From Candidatus Heimdallarchaeota archaeon LC_2 (GTDB lineage Archaea; Asgardarchaeota; Heimdallarchaeia; Heimdallarchaeales; Kariarchaeaceae): 29,561 bases of DNA. This document shows, in pieces, positions 1 to 7,903 of the stretch. The stretch lies in NCBI GenBank assembly GCA_001940725.1, contig MDVR01000031.1:1-29561 (forward strand), given 5' to 3'. Below the pieces are notes generated by a model. It did no database searches and was not told the origin of the DNA. It saw nothing but the letters and a program-made list of their open reading frames with translations. Position numbers and translations under genes: made by a program. Every line of letters starts with the position of its first letter. Position 1 is the first letter of the stretch.

Positions 1-349
1 CAAAGATGCGTGACAATATCTGTGAAGGAAGCCTACTTGATTTTGGACCCGGTTTTCTGGGGACAATCCCATCCAGCCCAAATTCTTTGTAGTTCTTCGA
101 TTTTCTGAAATAGGTTGATCTTGCAACTCCGAATTGCTCAAGAATCTGATCCACTGTTTTATCATGATGTTTTGATCGAGGATCTGATCGTTCCTCAATG
201 GTCTGAACAAGAGAGATAAATGCTCTCACTTTCTCTTTCTTTACTAGGACTTGTTTTAGTTTGAACATTAGCAATTCAATTTCAGCAGGTCCTACTTCTT
301 CATTATGTAATATCTGTGTGACATGTCTAGCTATTGACATGTGTCTCAT
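1..349 (-). CDS. Transposase-like helix-turn-helix protein, 5' part only
   Basis: The reading frame opens at ATG (349-347) two codons after an in-frame stop and stays open to the left edge, giving at least 116 residues with the C-terminus outside the window. The middle holds a helix-turn-helix (around DQILEQFGVARSTYFRK), followed by a basic GLDGIVPRKPGPK linker. This arrangement is seen in the N-terminal DNA-binding part of IS3/IS481-type transposases, which have an rve/DDE catalytic domain after it; that domain would be to the left. The family is inferred from this pattern only. A second ATG at 340 is possible. It could instead be a phage-type or other HTH regulator. Confidence 0.6.
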   Translation of the reverse strand, partial: MRHMSIARHVTQILHNEEVGPAEIELLMFKLKQVLVKKEKVRAFISLVQTIEERSDPRSKHHDKTVDQILEQFGVARSTYFRKSKNYKEFGLDGIVPRKPGPKSSRLPSQILSRIF

Positions 350-521
350 TAATTGTTACAGTTGATAATCGATCGATCGCCCCGATAGAATTTGAATTAT
401 TTTTTACTTTTTCTCCTATGAGATTTGACTGGAACTGTTTTCCTTTTTCCACCAGGTTTTTTTCTCTTGTAACTGCTAATTTTTTTTCTCGTTGGACCTT
501 TCTTTTTAGCCATATAATCAC
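327..521 (-). CDS. Small lysine-rich hypothetical protein (doubtful)
   Basis: A 64-codon frame lies 4 bp downstream of the tail-anchored membrane protein gene and overlaps the start of the transposase-like gene by 23 bp. The product is very basic (many Lys, Arg and Glu in the first 30 residues) with no motif I recognise. The spacing would suit a short operon, but the composition could equally arise by chance in AT-rich DNA. Confidence 0.25.
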   Translation of the reverse strand: MIIWLKRKVQREKKLAVTREKNLVEKGKQFQSNLIGEKVKNNSNSIGAIDRLSTVTINETHVNS

Positions 522-525
522 ATCC

Positions 526-1041
526 TCATTTTATAATGCTTATAAAGCTCATAATAATAGCAATAATACTGACGAAAAGGATTGGTGCTCCTATTATTAT
601 TCCCTGTTTCAAAGTTATATAATTTTGCTTTTTATGGCTATGTTTTTCTGCTTTTAGTTCAAGTCGCCATTCTTCAAAATTTGTTATGAATGATTTATAT
701 TCAGAATAAAGAATATCATAATTACTTCGTTCTTTCTCATATATTTGATTAATTTCTTTTTTTAATTTTTCTCCTTTTAAATATAATTCAGTTGCTATTG
801 TATCTTCAATAATATTTTCAATTGCCAATGTACATGCTGTAGAACAGAATTCATTTACTGCCTCAAGAAATTCATCCATCAATTGTATAGAATCTTTTCC
901 TTCATATTCTAATTGTAAAGCTCTGAACAAAATATCATTATACGTACTCCAGTTATCATATTTTTCATCACTTATATCAGGTCCTAACTCATCAAAAATA
1001 TCCATATCAAGATACCATTTGAGTATATCTCCCTTTACCAT
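526..1041 (-). CDS. Tail-anchored membrane protein, unknown
   Basis: This 171-residue protein has an acidic, helical soluble part (about 1-145, Glu/Asp/Lys-rich, with Cys86 and Cys90 in a CSTAC stretch). It ends in one hydrophobic segment (about 148-169, rich in Ile) with only a Lys after it. No signal peptide is visible, so a C-terminal tail anchor facing the cytoplasm is the simplest topology. I recognise no family. It starts at the edge of the long non-coding stretch to its right, and its promoter should lie there. Confidence 0.6.
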   Translation of the reverse strand: MVKGDILKWYLDMDIFDELGPDISDEKYDNWSTYNDILFRALQLEYEGKDSIQLMDEFLEAVNEFCSTACTLAIENIIEDTIATELYLKGEKLKKEINQIYEKERSNYDILYSEYKSFITNFEEWRLELKAEKHSHKKQNYITLKQGIIIGAPILFVSIIAIIMSFISIIK

Positions 1042-1701
1042 AAATTAATATAAAATTTAAATTTTAAAAATTTTATGGGAGATCATAAAAAATTAAGCAT
1101 TGATTTTTTTTTTATATGGATTGCATCAAAAAAACATTAACAAAAATTAAGTAATAATTTTCAAATTATTGATCGATAGTAATGAAAATCATATAATATC
1201 AGTTTACTACTTAGTAGTAAAATACTACTTTTTTTTGAAAAGTGATAATAATGATCGGGATAGGAAAAACGATTTTTGATATTATAAGCTGTATTGATGT
1301 ATTCTAGTCAAGAATAAATGATAATTTCTTTGATTGAAAAAATAATATGAATTATCTTTCTAGAAACTCTGACAATTAAAAAAATTAAAGATAACGGTTT
1401 TCTATAACTTAAAAAATGCTGATTCTTTCTCTGGGCGTTTCGGTCACCCACTTCACCCCCTCTTTTTGTGTTTCATGATTGGATAAACTTGAAATTGGTT
1501 AATAATTTTCTTTCTCAATCTGTGTTTCTATATAATTATTAGTTGTAAGCAAAGTCAATACCTGGAATTTAGAAAAATATTATTTTCTCTCGAGGAGATG
1601 GGGGTGACCGGTGGGCTTTGATGATTACAAGAATCGTTTTTTCAACTTATTTCCAGTGTTATTTGTTTTTGTAATTTCATTTAAGTTAATACCCCTGAAA
1701 A

Positions 1702-1726
1702 AATACTACCCATGATGGGTAGTATT
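1702..1726. promoter_or_regulatory. 25-bp palindrome, possible operator
   Basis: Two perfect 12-bp arms, aatactacccat and atgggtagtatt, flank a single G. Such a compact dyad usually binds a dimeric regulator or, less likely, is an IS end. The right arm contains the ATG of a short ORF at 1715, so it would overlap the translation start. The role is inferred. Confidence 0.45.
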
Positions 1727-1861
1727 CATTCTCGAATTAATTTAGGCCAAAAAATTAGAAATGAAAAAGATATTAAAATCCAAGAGATGGTATTAGAAAT
1801 TTACAAGCAAATTGGGAGCCCAACACGAACTAGATCAATGACTAGATCTTCTATCCATTGA
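1715..1861 (+). pseudogene. Short decayed ORF, HTH-like remnant
   Basis: A 48-codon frame starting inside the palindrome encodes a hydrophilic peptide (GQKIRNEKDIKIQEMVLEIY, then KQIGSPTRTRS). Its look is like the start of a transposase or HTH protein ('EMVLEIYKQIGSPT'). After the TGA the coding look continues in another frame (LSIDLTNIDNRIKLLLYK) to a TAA near 1939, suggesting a frameshift. It may be a degraded transposase N-terminus; family membership is a guess. Confidence 0.25.
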
Positions 1862-2055
1862 TCTGACAAACATCGACAACCGAATTAAACTTCTTTTGTA
1901 TAAAACTCGTTTCTCATGTTTCCTATTGAGTATTTTCGATTAAGATTACAAAATTTTTGGATTAACGAATCGTTAATATTCTGGTTCATCTTTGGGCAGA
2001 ACCATTCAAACTAGATAATAATTCCCAATTTGAGGATTAAATTTGATTCTAAAAT

Positions 2056-2076
2056 GATAATCTGTAACAGATTATC
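2056..2076. repeat. Short hairpin (9-bp arms)
   Basis: gataatctg and cagattatc are separated by TAA. It could form a stem-loop in RNA or be an operator dyad; it lies about 190 bp before the surface-protein operon. Confidence 0.35.
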
Positions 2077-2192
2077 TTATACTTGAATTACTTACATTCA
2101 TCTAGAGACTCCATAGATCGAAAATAAATCAAAAGTGCATTACTTCACCCCCCAGATATAATTTGCAAAGTTAAGATAAAACTTTATTTTAT

Positions 2193-2211
2193 GTATTGCG
2201 AATAGCAATAC
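2193..2211. promoter_or_regulatory. Hairpin upstream of surface-protein operon
   Basis: gtattgc and gcaatac are separated by 5 nt, ending 54 bp before the TTG start at 2266. The position is right for an operator or a 5' leader hairpin controlling the two-gene operon; no regulator is identified. Confidence 0.3.
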
Positions 2212-2265
2212 GATTAGAATCTATTGGTTATTTTGAAATAGGTTCTGGTTGGAGAAAATAAAAAC

Positions 2266-3573
2266 TTGAAATTTAGATTTAAATTCATTTCATTAATATT
2301 GGTATTTATCTTCGTAGTCAGTATGATGTCTTCGGGGAATAGTATCATTTTAGCTGAATCAGCAAAAGATTATTCTGCTGGAACTATTTCTGGTGCAACA
2401 ATGGCCGATTTAGCTAACATAACATACACGGATACTTCAATTTCTACATTGATGTTATCTGATGTAGTACATCGAGGATCGATGGGGTTCATAGATCGGA
2501 TAGGAATTCGATCAGCATTCTCTATTCGGTCCGCAGTCATTCTAATGGATCAATATGATTCAAGATGGCAAGAAGAACATGATCTTGAAGTATTTACAGG
2601 AGTACCCGGTTCTGAATTTACAACAGCTACCGCACTTAATCCAGAATACTTTAATTATTTTGATTCATCGACAGATGATGGAATTAGCATTCACCTTGGT
2701 CAATCAACAATAAATGATACTGATGGTGATATTGGCGGAAACAAGACTTTATCCGAGGATTCATACCGTGCTAATATAGATTATAAAAATTTCCAAACCT
2801 CGGATTATAAGGCTATTAATCAATCTGAGATTGAAAATCTGAATACTGCATATGCAGATTTAACAGATGATTTATTAGATACACCTGAAGAAGAAAACGA
2901 ATGGGACTATTCAGCAAATGATATTGTAGTCGCTGGGCACAATAATCCAGAAGCAGCAACACTTGATGTTTTGAGAAAACGTGTTGCACTTATCTTAAAC
3001 GTACTTCCAAGCCATATTAGAATTGATAACTATACTATAACGGACTTTTGGTTTGAAAGCATACTTGCAGAAGGACTGGCAGGTGATATTCGTGATGCCT
3101 ATAGCGATGCTAAGAGTGCTGGATTTATATCCCGGTTCGAGGTAACAACACCCTTGAAAGTTAGTCGTCTAGGAATGGATCAACCTATGTCTACATTCAA
3201 AAGTGATTACGCCCCAATTCCAGTAGGAGTAATTAGTCACTCAGACGTCAGACCATTTGCTGTAACAAGAGGTAATACCGCTGTAACTAACTCGATGGCA
3301 TTCAAAGATACAGTTGTCAAAGACACCTACAGTGACCACACTGGACTTAAAGAAAAGGCATATACTAACTTTTTCAAAATTGGTGCCTGGTTAGCTTCAA
3401 AGACAGGAACACAAAAAATTTATCAAAAAGCATTTATGTGGTTTGCCGGTTTAGATACTAAATACCAAAATCTGATTGTTTATGGTTTCTGGATTGTTGT
3501 GGGTCTTCTGACTGTTTTATTAGTTTGGTGGGTCCTGAAGAGAGTTAAAGGCAATCGAAGAATGAGGGGTTAA
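2266..3573 (+). CDS. Secreted C-terminally anchored protein, paralogue 1
   Basis: This 435-residue protein has a signal peptide (basic MKFRFK, hydrophobic core about 8-22, likely cleavage near residue 30). A large extracellular region follows, then one membrane segment (about 403-424) and a short basic tail, KRVKGNRRMRG. It would be held in the cytoplasmic membrane with the main part outside. Landmarks shared with the next gene are SAGTISGATMADLANI (about 37-52), IRSAFSIR, LEVFTGVPG, DGISIHLG, NDTDGDIGGNKTLSEDSYRA and a final AKSAGF. The acidic DTDGD loop resembles a calcium-binding loop, which is only suggestive. The start is TTG, supported by GGAG 11 nt upstream. I recognise no family. Confidence 0.85.
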   Translation: MKFRFKFISLILVFIFVVSMMSSGNSIILAESAKDYSAGTISGATMADLANITYTDTSISTLMLSDVVHRGSMGFIDRIGIRSAFSIRSAVILMDQYDSRWQEEHDLEVFTGVPGSEFTTATALNPEYFNYFDSSTDDGISIHLGQSTINDTDGDIGGNKTLSEDSYRANIDYKNFQTSDYKAINQSEIENLNTAYADLTDDLLDTPEEENEWDYSANDIVVAGHNNPEAATLDVLRKRVALILNVLPSHIRIDNYTITDFWFESILAEGLAGDIRDAYSDAKSAGFISRFEVTTPLKVSRLGMDQPMSTFKSDYAPIPVGVISHSDVRPFAVTRGNTAVTNSMAFKDTVVKDTYSDHTGLKEKAYTNFFKIGAWLASKTGTQKIYQKAFMWFAGLDTKYQNLIVYGFWIVVGLLTVLLVWWVLKRVKGNRRMRG

Positions 3574-3575
3574 CC

Positions 3576-4898
3576 ATGTTAAAATTAATAAAGCGTCCAA
3601 AAACATTTTTCTTACTAGTAATTCTAGTTGCTTTATTTTTTAACGCCCCATCTGTCCACATTGCAGAATCTTCGTTTAGTTATTCCGCCGGAACAATAAC
3701 CGGTGCAACCATGGCTGATTTAGCAAATATTTCATATACAAATATGGGTATTGAAGGATTAGGACTATCAGAAAATTCACGACCAAATTCATTCGGATTT
3801 ATACGCCGCGTTGCAATCAGATCAGCATTTTCTATCAGGGCAGCAGTTATTTTGATGGATGCTCATGATTCTATGTGGGAAGACAAACTCGGTCTTGAAG
3901 TATTTACAGGTGTACCAGGAACTGATTTTAGTTCTGCAACTGTCTTTACTGAAAAATATCATAATTATTTTGATTCTAAGACAGAAGATGGAATTAGTAT
4001 TCATCTTGGAGCAACAACATTAAATGATACAGACGGAGATATTTCAGGAAATAAAACTTTATCCGAGGATTCTTATCGTGCCAATGTAAATTATAAAAAT
4101 TTCAAAACAGATGATTATGGATCGTTAAATTCTTCTGAATTAGAAAACTTAGATTCTACATACACCGATTTAACAGATTTACTACTTGAGACGCCAGAAG
4201 TTCAAGCTGATTGGAAAGAAAAAGGCAATCAGATCGTAGCTGCTGGGCATTCAGATCTGGAAGATGCAACGCTTCAAGTCTTGAAAAAGAGAATTGAACA
4301 GATAGAAAACATTCCTTCAAATCAGATTAGGGTTGATAATTATACTCTCAGCGAAATTTATCTAGAACAAGTTGTTAGTGAGGAATTATCCGATGATGTT
4401 AAAGAATCCTACAACACTGCGAAGAGTGCTGGATTTTTGCCAAGCTTTAAAATAGAATCTCCTATTAAAGTTGTAACCTCAATTGTTGGAGCAACAACAG
4501 ATGCCTACAAAGGTTCTATAATAGACCAAGGAATTGGTTTTGTTAAAGATGCACCGGCAATGACTTGGGACACAATTCGAGGTTCTACTGCGGTTCAAAA
4601 TGCAATTGCTCTAAAAGATACTGTAGTTACGGGTGTTACGACGACATGGACTGGAATTAAAGATGCACCACAAACTGCTTGGAATACAATTACAGATGGA
4701 GCAAGTGCACTTAAAAGTGGAACCGAAAAACTAGTTAAAAAGGGATTTAGTTTATTTTCCTCTCTTTCTACCAAATTTAAGAATATACTCAAATGGGGTC
4801 TAGTAATCGGTGGTATACTCCTTGTGGTAGGAGTCGTTCTATATTTAAAATATCAAATGAATATTGCAAGAATGGCTACCGCACAAAGACCTGCATAA
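3576..4898 (+). CDS. Secreted C-terminally anchored protein, paralogue 2
   Basis: This 440-residue paralogue of the preceding gene begins 2 bp after its stop, with a GAGGGG ribosome-binding site inside the upstream gene, so the two are almost certainly co-transcribed and arose by tandem duplication. Topology is the same: signal peptide (core about 10-23), extracellular region and one membrane segment (about 408-426). The tail is longer here (KYQMNIARMATAQRPA). The first 290 residues keep the shared blocks, while the stretch before the membrane differs. It has two copies of a KDAPxTxWxTI motif (about 323 and 363) that paralogue 1 lacks. The function is unknown; a surface complex of both proteins is an inference from co-transcription. 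Confidence 0.85.
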   Translation: MLKLIKRPKTFFLLVILVALFFNAPSVHIAESSFSYSAGTITGATMADLANISYTNMGIEGLGLSENSRPNSFGFIRRVAIRSAFSIRAAVILMDAHDSMWEDKLGLEVFTGVPGTDFSSATVFTEKYHNYFDSKTEDGISIHLGATTLNDTDGDISGNKTLSEDSYRANVNYKNFKTDDYGSLNSSELENLDSTYTDLTDLLLETPEVQADWKEKGNQIVAAGHSDLEDATLQVLKKRIEQIENIPSNQIRVDNYTLSEIYLEQVVSEELSDDVKESYNTAKSAGFLPSFKIESPIKVVTSIVGATTDAYKGSIIDQGIGFVKDAPAMTWDTIRGSTAVQNAIALKDTVVTGVTTTWTGIKDAPQTAWNTITDGASALKSGTEKLVKKGFSLFSSLSTKFKNILKWGLVIGGILLVVGVVLYLKYQMNIARMATAQRPA

Positions 4899-4989
4899 AT
4901 TTCAAAAATCAACAATTGAATAAAAATTAAAAACGTGTATAAATTGATCACATTCACAGTACAGGCGATTTAGCCAATTCGTTACAAAA

Positions 4990-5016
4990 ATATTTAAGTA
5001 GCTTTTCAGTTTTATT
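4990..5016 (+). promoter_or_regulatory. TATA box of a leaderless small gene
   Basis: The TATA-like tatttaagta (4991-5000) lies about 22-26 nt before ATG 5017, the usual archaeal distance from TATA box to transcription start. The mRNA would therefore begin at or very near the start codon. Confidence 0.45.
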
Positions 5017-5148
5017 ATGATTATGGATACAATAGATTCTCTAGATCGTGAGTTAAAAAAAGAAACTATCAAAGAATTAAAAACCCTTACAAATGCTATA
5101 AAAGCTTTAACTGAGGCCATAAATAATGCAAAGAAAGAAATTAATTAA
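5017..5148 (+). CDS. Small helical protein, 43 residues
   Basis: This short ORF encodes a Lys/Glu/Leu-rich peptide (LDRELKKETIKELKTLTNAI, then KALTEAINNAKKEIN) with a heptad-like pattern. It is predicted to be one long amphipathic helix or coiled coil with no membrane segment. The TATA-like box at the proper distance and the regular pattern support a real gene despite its size. The function is unknown; it may act by pairing with another helical protein. An alternative start is the ATG at 5023. Confidence 0.5.
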   Translation: MIMDTIDSLDRELKKETIKELKTLTNAIKALTEAINNAKKEIN

Positions 5149-5162
5149 TGGGCCAGGTATAT

Positions 5163-5936
5163 TTAGTATCTTCGTTCCAATTTAATCTCTTTCAGTTTAA
5201 ACACGAGATCATTTATATCTTGAATGAAGAAATTTTCGGGGAATAGCCCTCTTACACCAACTTTCAAATCATGTGTACCAATTAGAAATTCAGAAATTTT
5301 ACTCTTGTAATGATCATCTAATTCCTGTAAATAAAAAATAGTGTAAATCATCAGTTGTTGGCACATCATCATCAAATTAAGCTTAAGATGATTGCTTACC
5401 CAAGTTTTGTCGTATTTGATTAATATTGGTAAAGATCTCCAATGCTTATGCATTTGTTCACTAAGTAATTTATACATCCCGTATAGATTATCAGAATTGT
5501 TTTTATTGTTTCCATAGATTTTATTACATAATTCTTTGATATTTTCTCTGGCATCTGGTTTAGTCAGTATTTTTTTCAAATAAGCCTTCTTTTCATTTGA
5601 ATTTAAAACCAGATAATACAACATACGAGTAATGACTTCATGAGATGATCGTAATAATACAAATGATGCTTGAAGCTTATAACCTAGAGTACTTTTAATG
5701 GACATTTCGATATTTCCAATACCTGAGAGAAAGAAAGTGTGCATTGCAGTGTATTGACTTAGGGGGTCCCTATTTTTATCATCTTCAAATAATTTGGAAC
5801 CTATCTGTCGAGATAGATTCAACATTAAACAAATCCCATTTTTTATCTCATGATATAAAATAAAGTTATTGTTTATTGCCCAATCCTGAAATTTGGTTTG
5901 TTCTCTTTCTAGAAATTCCCAAGTAAATTCTTCCAT
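5163..5936 (-). CDS. Helical hypothetical protein, 257 residues
   Basis: The predicted protein is soluble and mostly helical. The central part, with a Leu-rich stretch followed by SSHEVITRMLYYLVLN (about 100-115) and LSEQMHKHW (about 160-168), resembles the helical core of DUF5677-type/HEPN-like proteins. That resemblance is weak and I do not see a HEPN RNase RxxxxH motif. No neighbours suggest a pathway. It stands alone, convergent with the 43-residue gene (14-bp gap). Confidence 0.65.
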   Translation of the reverse strand: MEEFTWEFLEREQTKFQDWAINNNFILYHEIKNGICLMLNLSRQIGSKLFEDDKNRDPLSQYTAMHTFFLSGIGNIEMSIKSTLGYKLQASFVLLRSSHEVITRMLYYLVLNSNEKKAYLKKILTKPDARENIKELCNKIYGNNKNNSDNLYGMYKLLSEQMHKHWRSLPILIKYDKTWVSNHLKLNLMMMCQQLMIYTIFYLQELDDHYKSKISEFLIGTHDLKVGVRGLFPENFFIQDINDLVFKLKEIKLERRY

Positions 5937-6016
5937 TCAGTTTTAATATTCAATTTTCTCTGATATATAGATAATGTTGATCGATATTATTTTTCGATGT
6001 AAATCATGTTGATACT

Positions 6017-6499
6017 TTAATCTGCTTTAATCTGGTTCAAAATATAGACAAGGATTTTTTCAGCTTCAATCTGATCGTTATTTACTAGATCAATCCAATC
6101 AAACATTTTTTCTATTAAATCATGAGGACCTAAAAATGTGTATAATATACTTAAATCAGCTCGGTTTCCCATCATTGAACAATCAAAAGAGTAGCCACTT
6201 TCCTTTCTTATCTCTATTTCAAGTTCTTTTAAAGACTGATCTTGTTCCTGAGGGAATTGAATATCATGTAAATTTGATAATAATTCCATAGTTACATCTT
6301 TAGATTCCAGTGCTTCTTTCAAAGGTGGTAATAATTTATTTTCTATCAAATAAACAGTTTCTTCTCTAACATTGTTAAGGTCCGAACCTTCCACTTCTTT
6401 TAAATTATTTTTAGTAGATTCATAATCTTGGATATTCAATCGAATTGCTTCGAACCCTATGTTCATAGTTTCTTTTAATTTCTTAATTTGTTGTTTCAT
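6017..6499 (-). CDS. Hypothetical soluble protein, 160 residues
   Basis: An acidic helical protein beginning with a coiled-coil-like basic stretch (MKQQIKKLKETM). It has a middle PPLKEALESKD segment and a C-terminal FLGPHDLIEKMFDWIDLVNN region. No signal peptide, membrane segment or known motif. It follows the operator-controlled gene to its right on the same strand after a 96-bp gap, so it could be read from the same promoter. I do not recognise it. Confidence 0.6.
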   Translation of the reverse strand: MKQQIKKLKETMNIGFEAIRLNIQDYESTKNNLKEVEGSDLNNVREETVYLIENKLLPPLKEALESKDVTMELLSNLHDIQFPQEQDQSLKELEIEIRKESGYSFDCSMMGNRADLSILYTFLGPHDLIEKMFDWIDLVNNDQIEAEKILVYILNQIKAD

Positions 6500-6595
6500 A
6501 ATTTATTTTCACTTCCATATTTTTTGTTATAAAATTCCTCCACCACCGTTAAACCAATCAAATGATCAAGTTAAACAGTTCAGAGGTTTCAAAGA

Positions 6596-6901
6596 TTAAT
6601 CGTAATAACCATTATCAATTTTGGCTATTTCTTTACCGTATAGGCTGACTAATTCTTTATTATATTTTTCAACCAATTTTTCAAGAGCAAAAGCAATAGC
6701 AATATCTTCTTTAGAATTAGTTCTTTTTGAATCATCATTAACAATTAATTCAGCAACTTTATCATTAATATCGCCAAAACCTTTTGATTCATCAAATACT
6801 CTAATTCCGTAACTTGCTTGGTCATAGTCTTTTACATCGATTGAAATGTTTTCTGTGTTTGTCATTTTTGTTATCTCAGTTGAAGAATTGTACTTCTTCA
6901 T
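6596..6901 (-). CDS. Small acidic hypothetical protein under operator control
   Basis: The frame is open from 6982, but the extra N-terminal codons would translate two operator copies (each gives NSAEL), so I place the start at ATG 6901 (101 residues) or ATG 6865 (89 residues). A minus-strand TATA box (tttatata, 6929-6922) is centred about 25 nt before 6901, fitting a leaderless start there. The product is acidic and helical, with a C-terminal LEKLVEKYNKELVSLYGKEI segment. Divergent from the AbrB-like gene at 7015 across three shared motif copies. The function is unknown. Confidence 0.55.
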   Translation of the reverse strand: MKKYNSSTEITKMTNTENISIDVKDYDQASYGIRVFDESKGFGDINDKVAELIVNDDSKRTNSKEDIAIAFALEKLVEKYNKELVSLYGKEIAKIDNGYYD

Positions 6902-6903
6902 AT

Positions 6904-6975
6904 CCAATTCGGCGGAATTAATATATAAATTTATCCCCAATTCGGCGGAATTGGGCTCGCATAAATCCGCCGAAT
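6904..6975. promoter_or_regulatory. Triple operator-like motif in a divergent promoter
   Basis: The GC-rich core TTCGGCGGA occurs at 6908-6916 and 6941-6949, and inverted at 6966-6974. The first two copies lie in the identical 16-mer ccaattcggcggaatt, 33 bp apart (about three helical turns), on both sides of the minus-strand TATA box. The second copy extends to 8-bp arms (cccaattc/gaattggg, 6936-6955). The third sits just before the TATA-like aaagatattt of the 7015 gene. Binding here would control both divergent genes. The most likely binder is the AbrB-like protein encoded at 7015, acting on its own promoter; this is inference. Confidence 0.65.
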
Positions 6976-7014
6976 AGTACAAAGATATTTATTCTAAAAT
7001 ATTATTATCTACTT

Positions 7015-7200
7015 ATGGGAAGACAAAATACGAAACCACCTTATTATTCTAGTTTGATTATTGAGAAGAAGCAATATTCTACAAACATTCCCAAGCCGGT
7101 TGGTGACAAGATGAAGGAAAAATCTAATTCAACTTGGAAAGTAGTTTTCAAATTCGAAGATGGGAAAATTAAGCTTTATTGGGAACCATTAAAATCTTAA
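7015..7200 (+). CDS. AbrB/SpoVT-like small DNA-binding protein
   Basis: A 61-residue protein. Its C-terminal 45 residues follow the swapped-hairpin AbrB pattern: strand (KKQYSTNIPKPV), helix (GDKMKEKSN), then strands (WKVVFKFEDGKIKLYWEP). Such proteins dimerise to bind palindromic DNA, as transition-state regulators or antitoxins. The ATG is about 27 nt after a TATA-like gatatttatt, suggesting a leaderless mRNA. The three GC-rich motif copies directly upstream suggest autoregulation. No obvious toxin partner is adjacent in the same direction. The family call is from pattern alone. Confidence 0.55.
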   Translation: MGRQNTKPPYYSSLIIEKKQYSTNIPKPVGDKMKEKSNSTWKVVFKFEDGKIKLYWEPLKS

Positions 7201-7346
7201 TAATCGATTTGTAATATTTCGTGTTAGTATTGACTATCTGTAATTTTAAAATTCATCAGTCTAGGGAGTTAATCGAAAATATGATTTGTGATAATTCGAT
7301 AAAAGTTTTGTTATACTTTATTTACTAATACTGGAGATCATTTCCT

Positions 7347-7799
7347 ATGGACCCTATAATTATTGTAGGATTATTTTCATTACTTGGGACTTTTAGCGGA
7401 ACAACTATTACATATTTTTTGACTGTTAGACCAAACCAAGTTAGACAAAGTAAGGAGAAAAAAGAAAAATTATTTGATCTACTTTCAGATAGTGTTGAAA
7501 TTATATTGGATTTGGATGAAAATATAGTTATCGAGAAACAAGAGCTTAATGCTCAATTATTAGAATATCAAGCAATTAAACTAGGTAATTATTTAGAATT
7601 ATATCTTGGGAATAAAAACGAAAAACTATTTCGATATGTTAAAGCATTAATGATTGCTAATAGGGAATTGGCTGAAAATGTAAATGCATATAAACTTGAT
7701 AATATAGATTACAATTCATTAAAGTTAAAATATTCTGCACTAAAAATAACTGCACAAAGATTGTATGTTGATATTTCTGGATTTATAATTGATAATTAA
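7347..7799 (+). CDS. N-terminally anchored membrane protein, 150 residues
   Basis: One hydrophobic segment at the N-terminus (about 3-25, PIIIVGLFSLLGTF) is followed by a charged helical region (KEKKEKLFDLLSD and on) with coiled-coil character. The basic residues after the segment suggest the helical domain is cytoplasmic. GGAG about 12 nt before ATG may serve as ribosome-binding site. It has the same plan (short anchor plus helical domain) as the next gene on the opposite strand, but no clear sequence similarity. Unknown family. Confidence 0.6.
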   Translation: MDPIIIVGLFSLLGTFSGTTITYFLTVRPNQVRQSKEKKEKLFDLLSDSVEIILDLDENIVIEKQELNAQLLEYQAIKLGNYLELYLGNKNEKLFRYVKALMIANRELAENVNAYKLDNIDYNSLKLKYSALKITAQRLYVDISGFIIDN

Positions 7800-7903
7800 A
7801 TTAGTAACTATTAATCCTAAAATGCAAAGACAATACAATTCTGAACTCGGTCATCACATTTAGACCTAATTATAAGCAATATTGAAGATCAAATTTATGA
7901 ATG

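Larger units (their letters stand above)
1042..2265. other. Long AT-rich intergenic stretch
   Basis: About 1.2 kb without a convincing gene. It contains two short GC-rich patches (about 1432-1462 and 1590-1616) that share an inverted 9-mer, cggtcaccc at 1441-1449 and gggtgaccg at 1602-1610. It also holds a perfect palindrome at 1702-1726, a 48-codon ORF at 1715-1861 that looks decayed, and two short hairpins (2056-2076 and 2193-2211) before the surface-protein operon. The GC patches stand out from the AT-rich background and could mark a structured RNA, but I see no known RNA class. Confidence 0.5.

Noticed and set aside
334..657. Plus-strand ORF of 107 codons over the small minus-strand genes
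   Set aside because: Phe- and Ser-rich translation typical of the reverse of Lys/Glu-rich coding; it overlaps the better-supported tail-anchored protein gene.
5163..5936. HEPN ribonuclease
   Set aside because: The helical look is suggestive but the RxxxxH catalytic motif is not visible.
6902..6982. Longer start (ATG 6982) for the small minus-strand gene
   Set aside because: The added codons are a translation of the repeated operator motif (NSAEL twice) and the TATA box lies inside them.
6596..7200. Toxin-antitoxin pair
   Set aside because: The AbrB-like gene is divergent from, not co-transcribed with, the 101-residue gene, and the latter shows no toxin motif.
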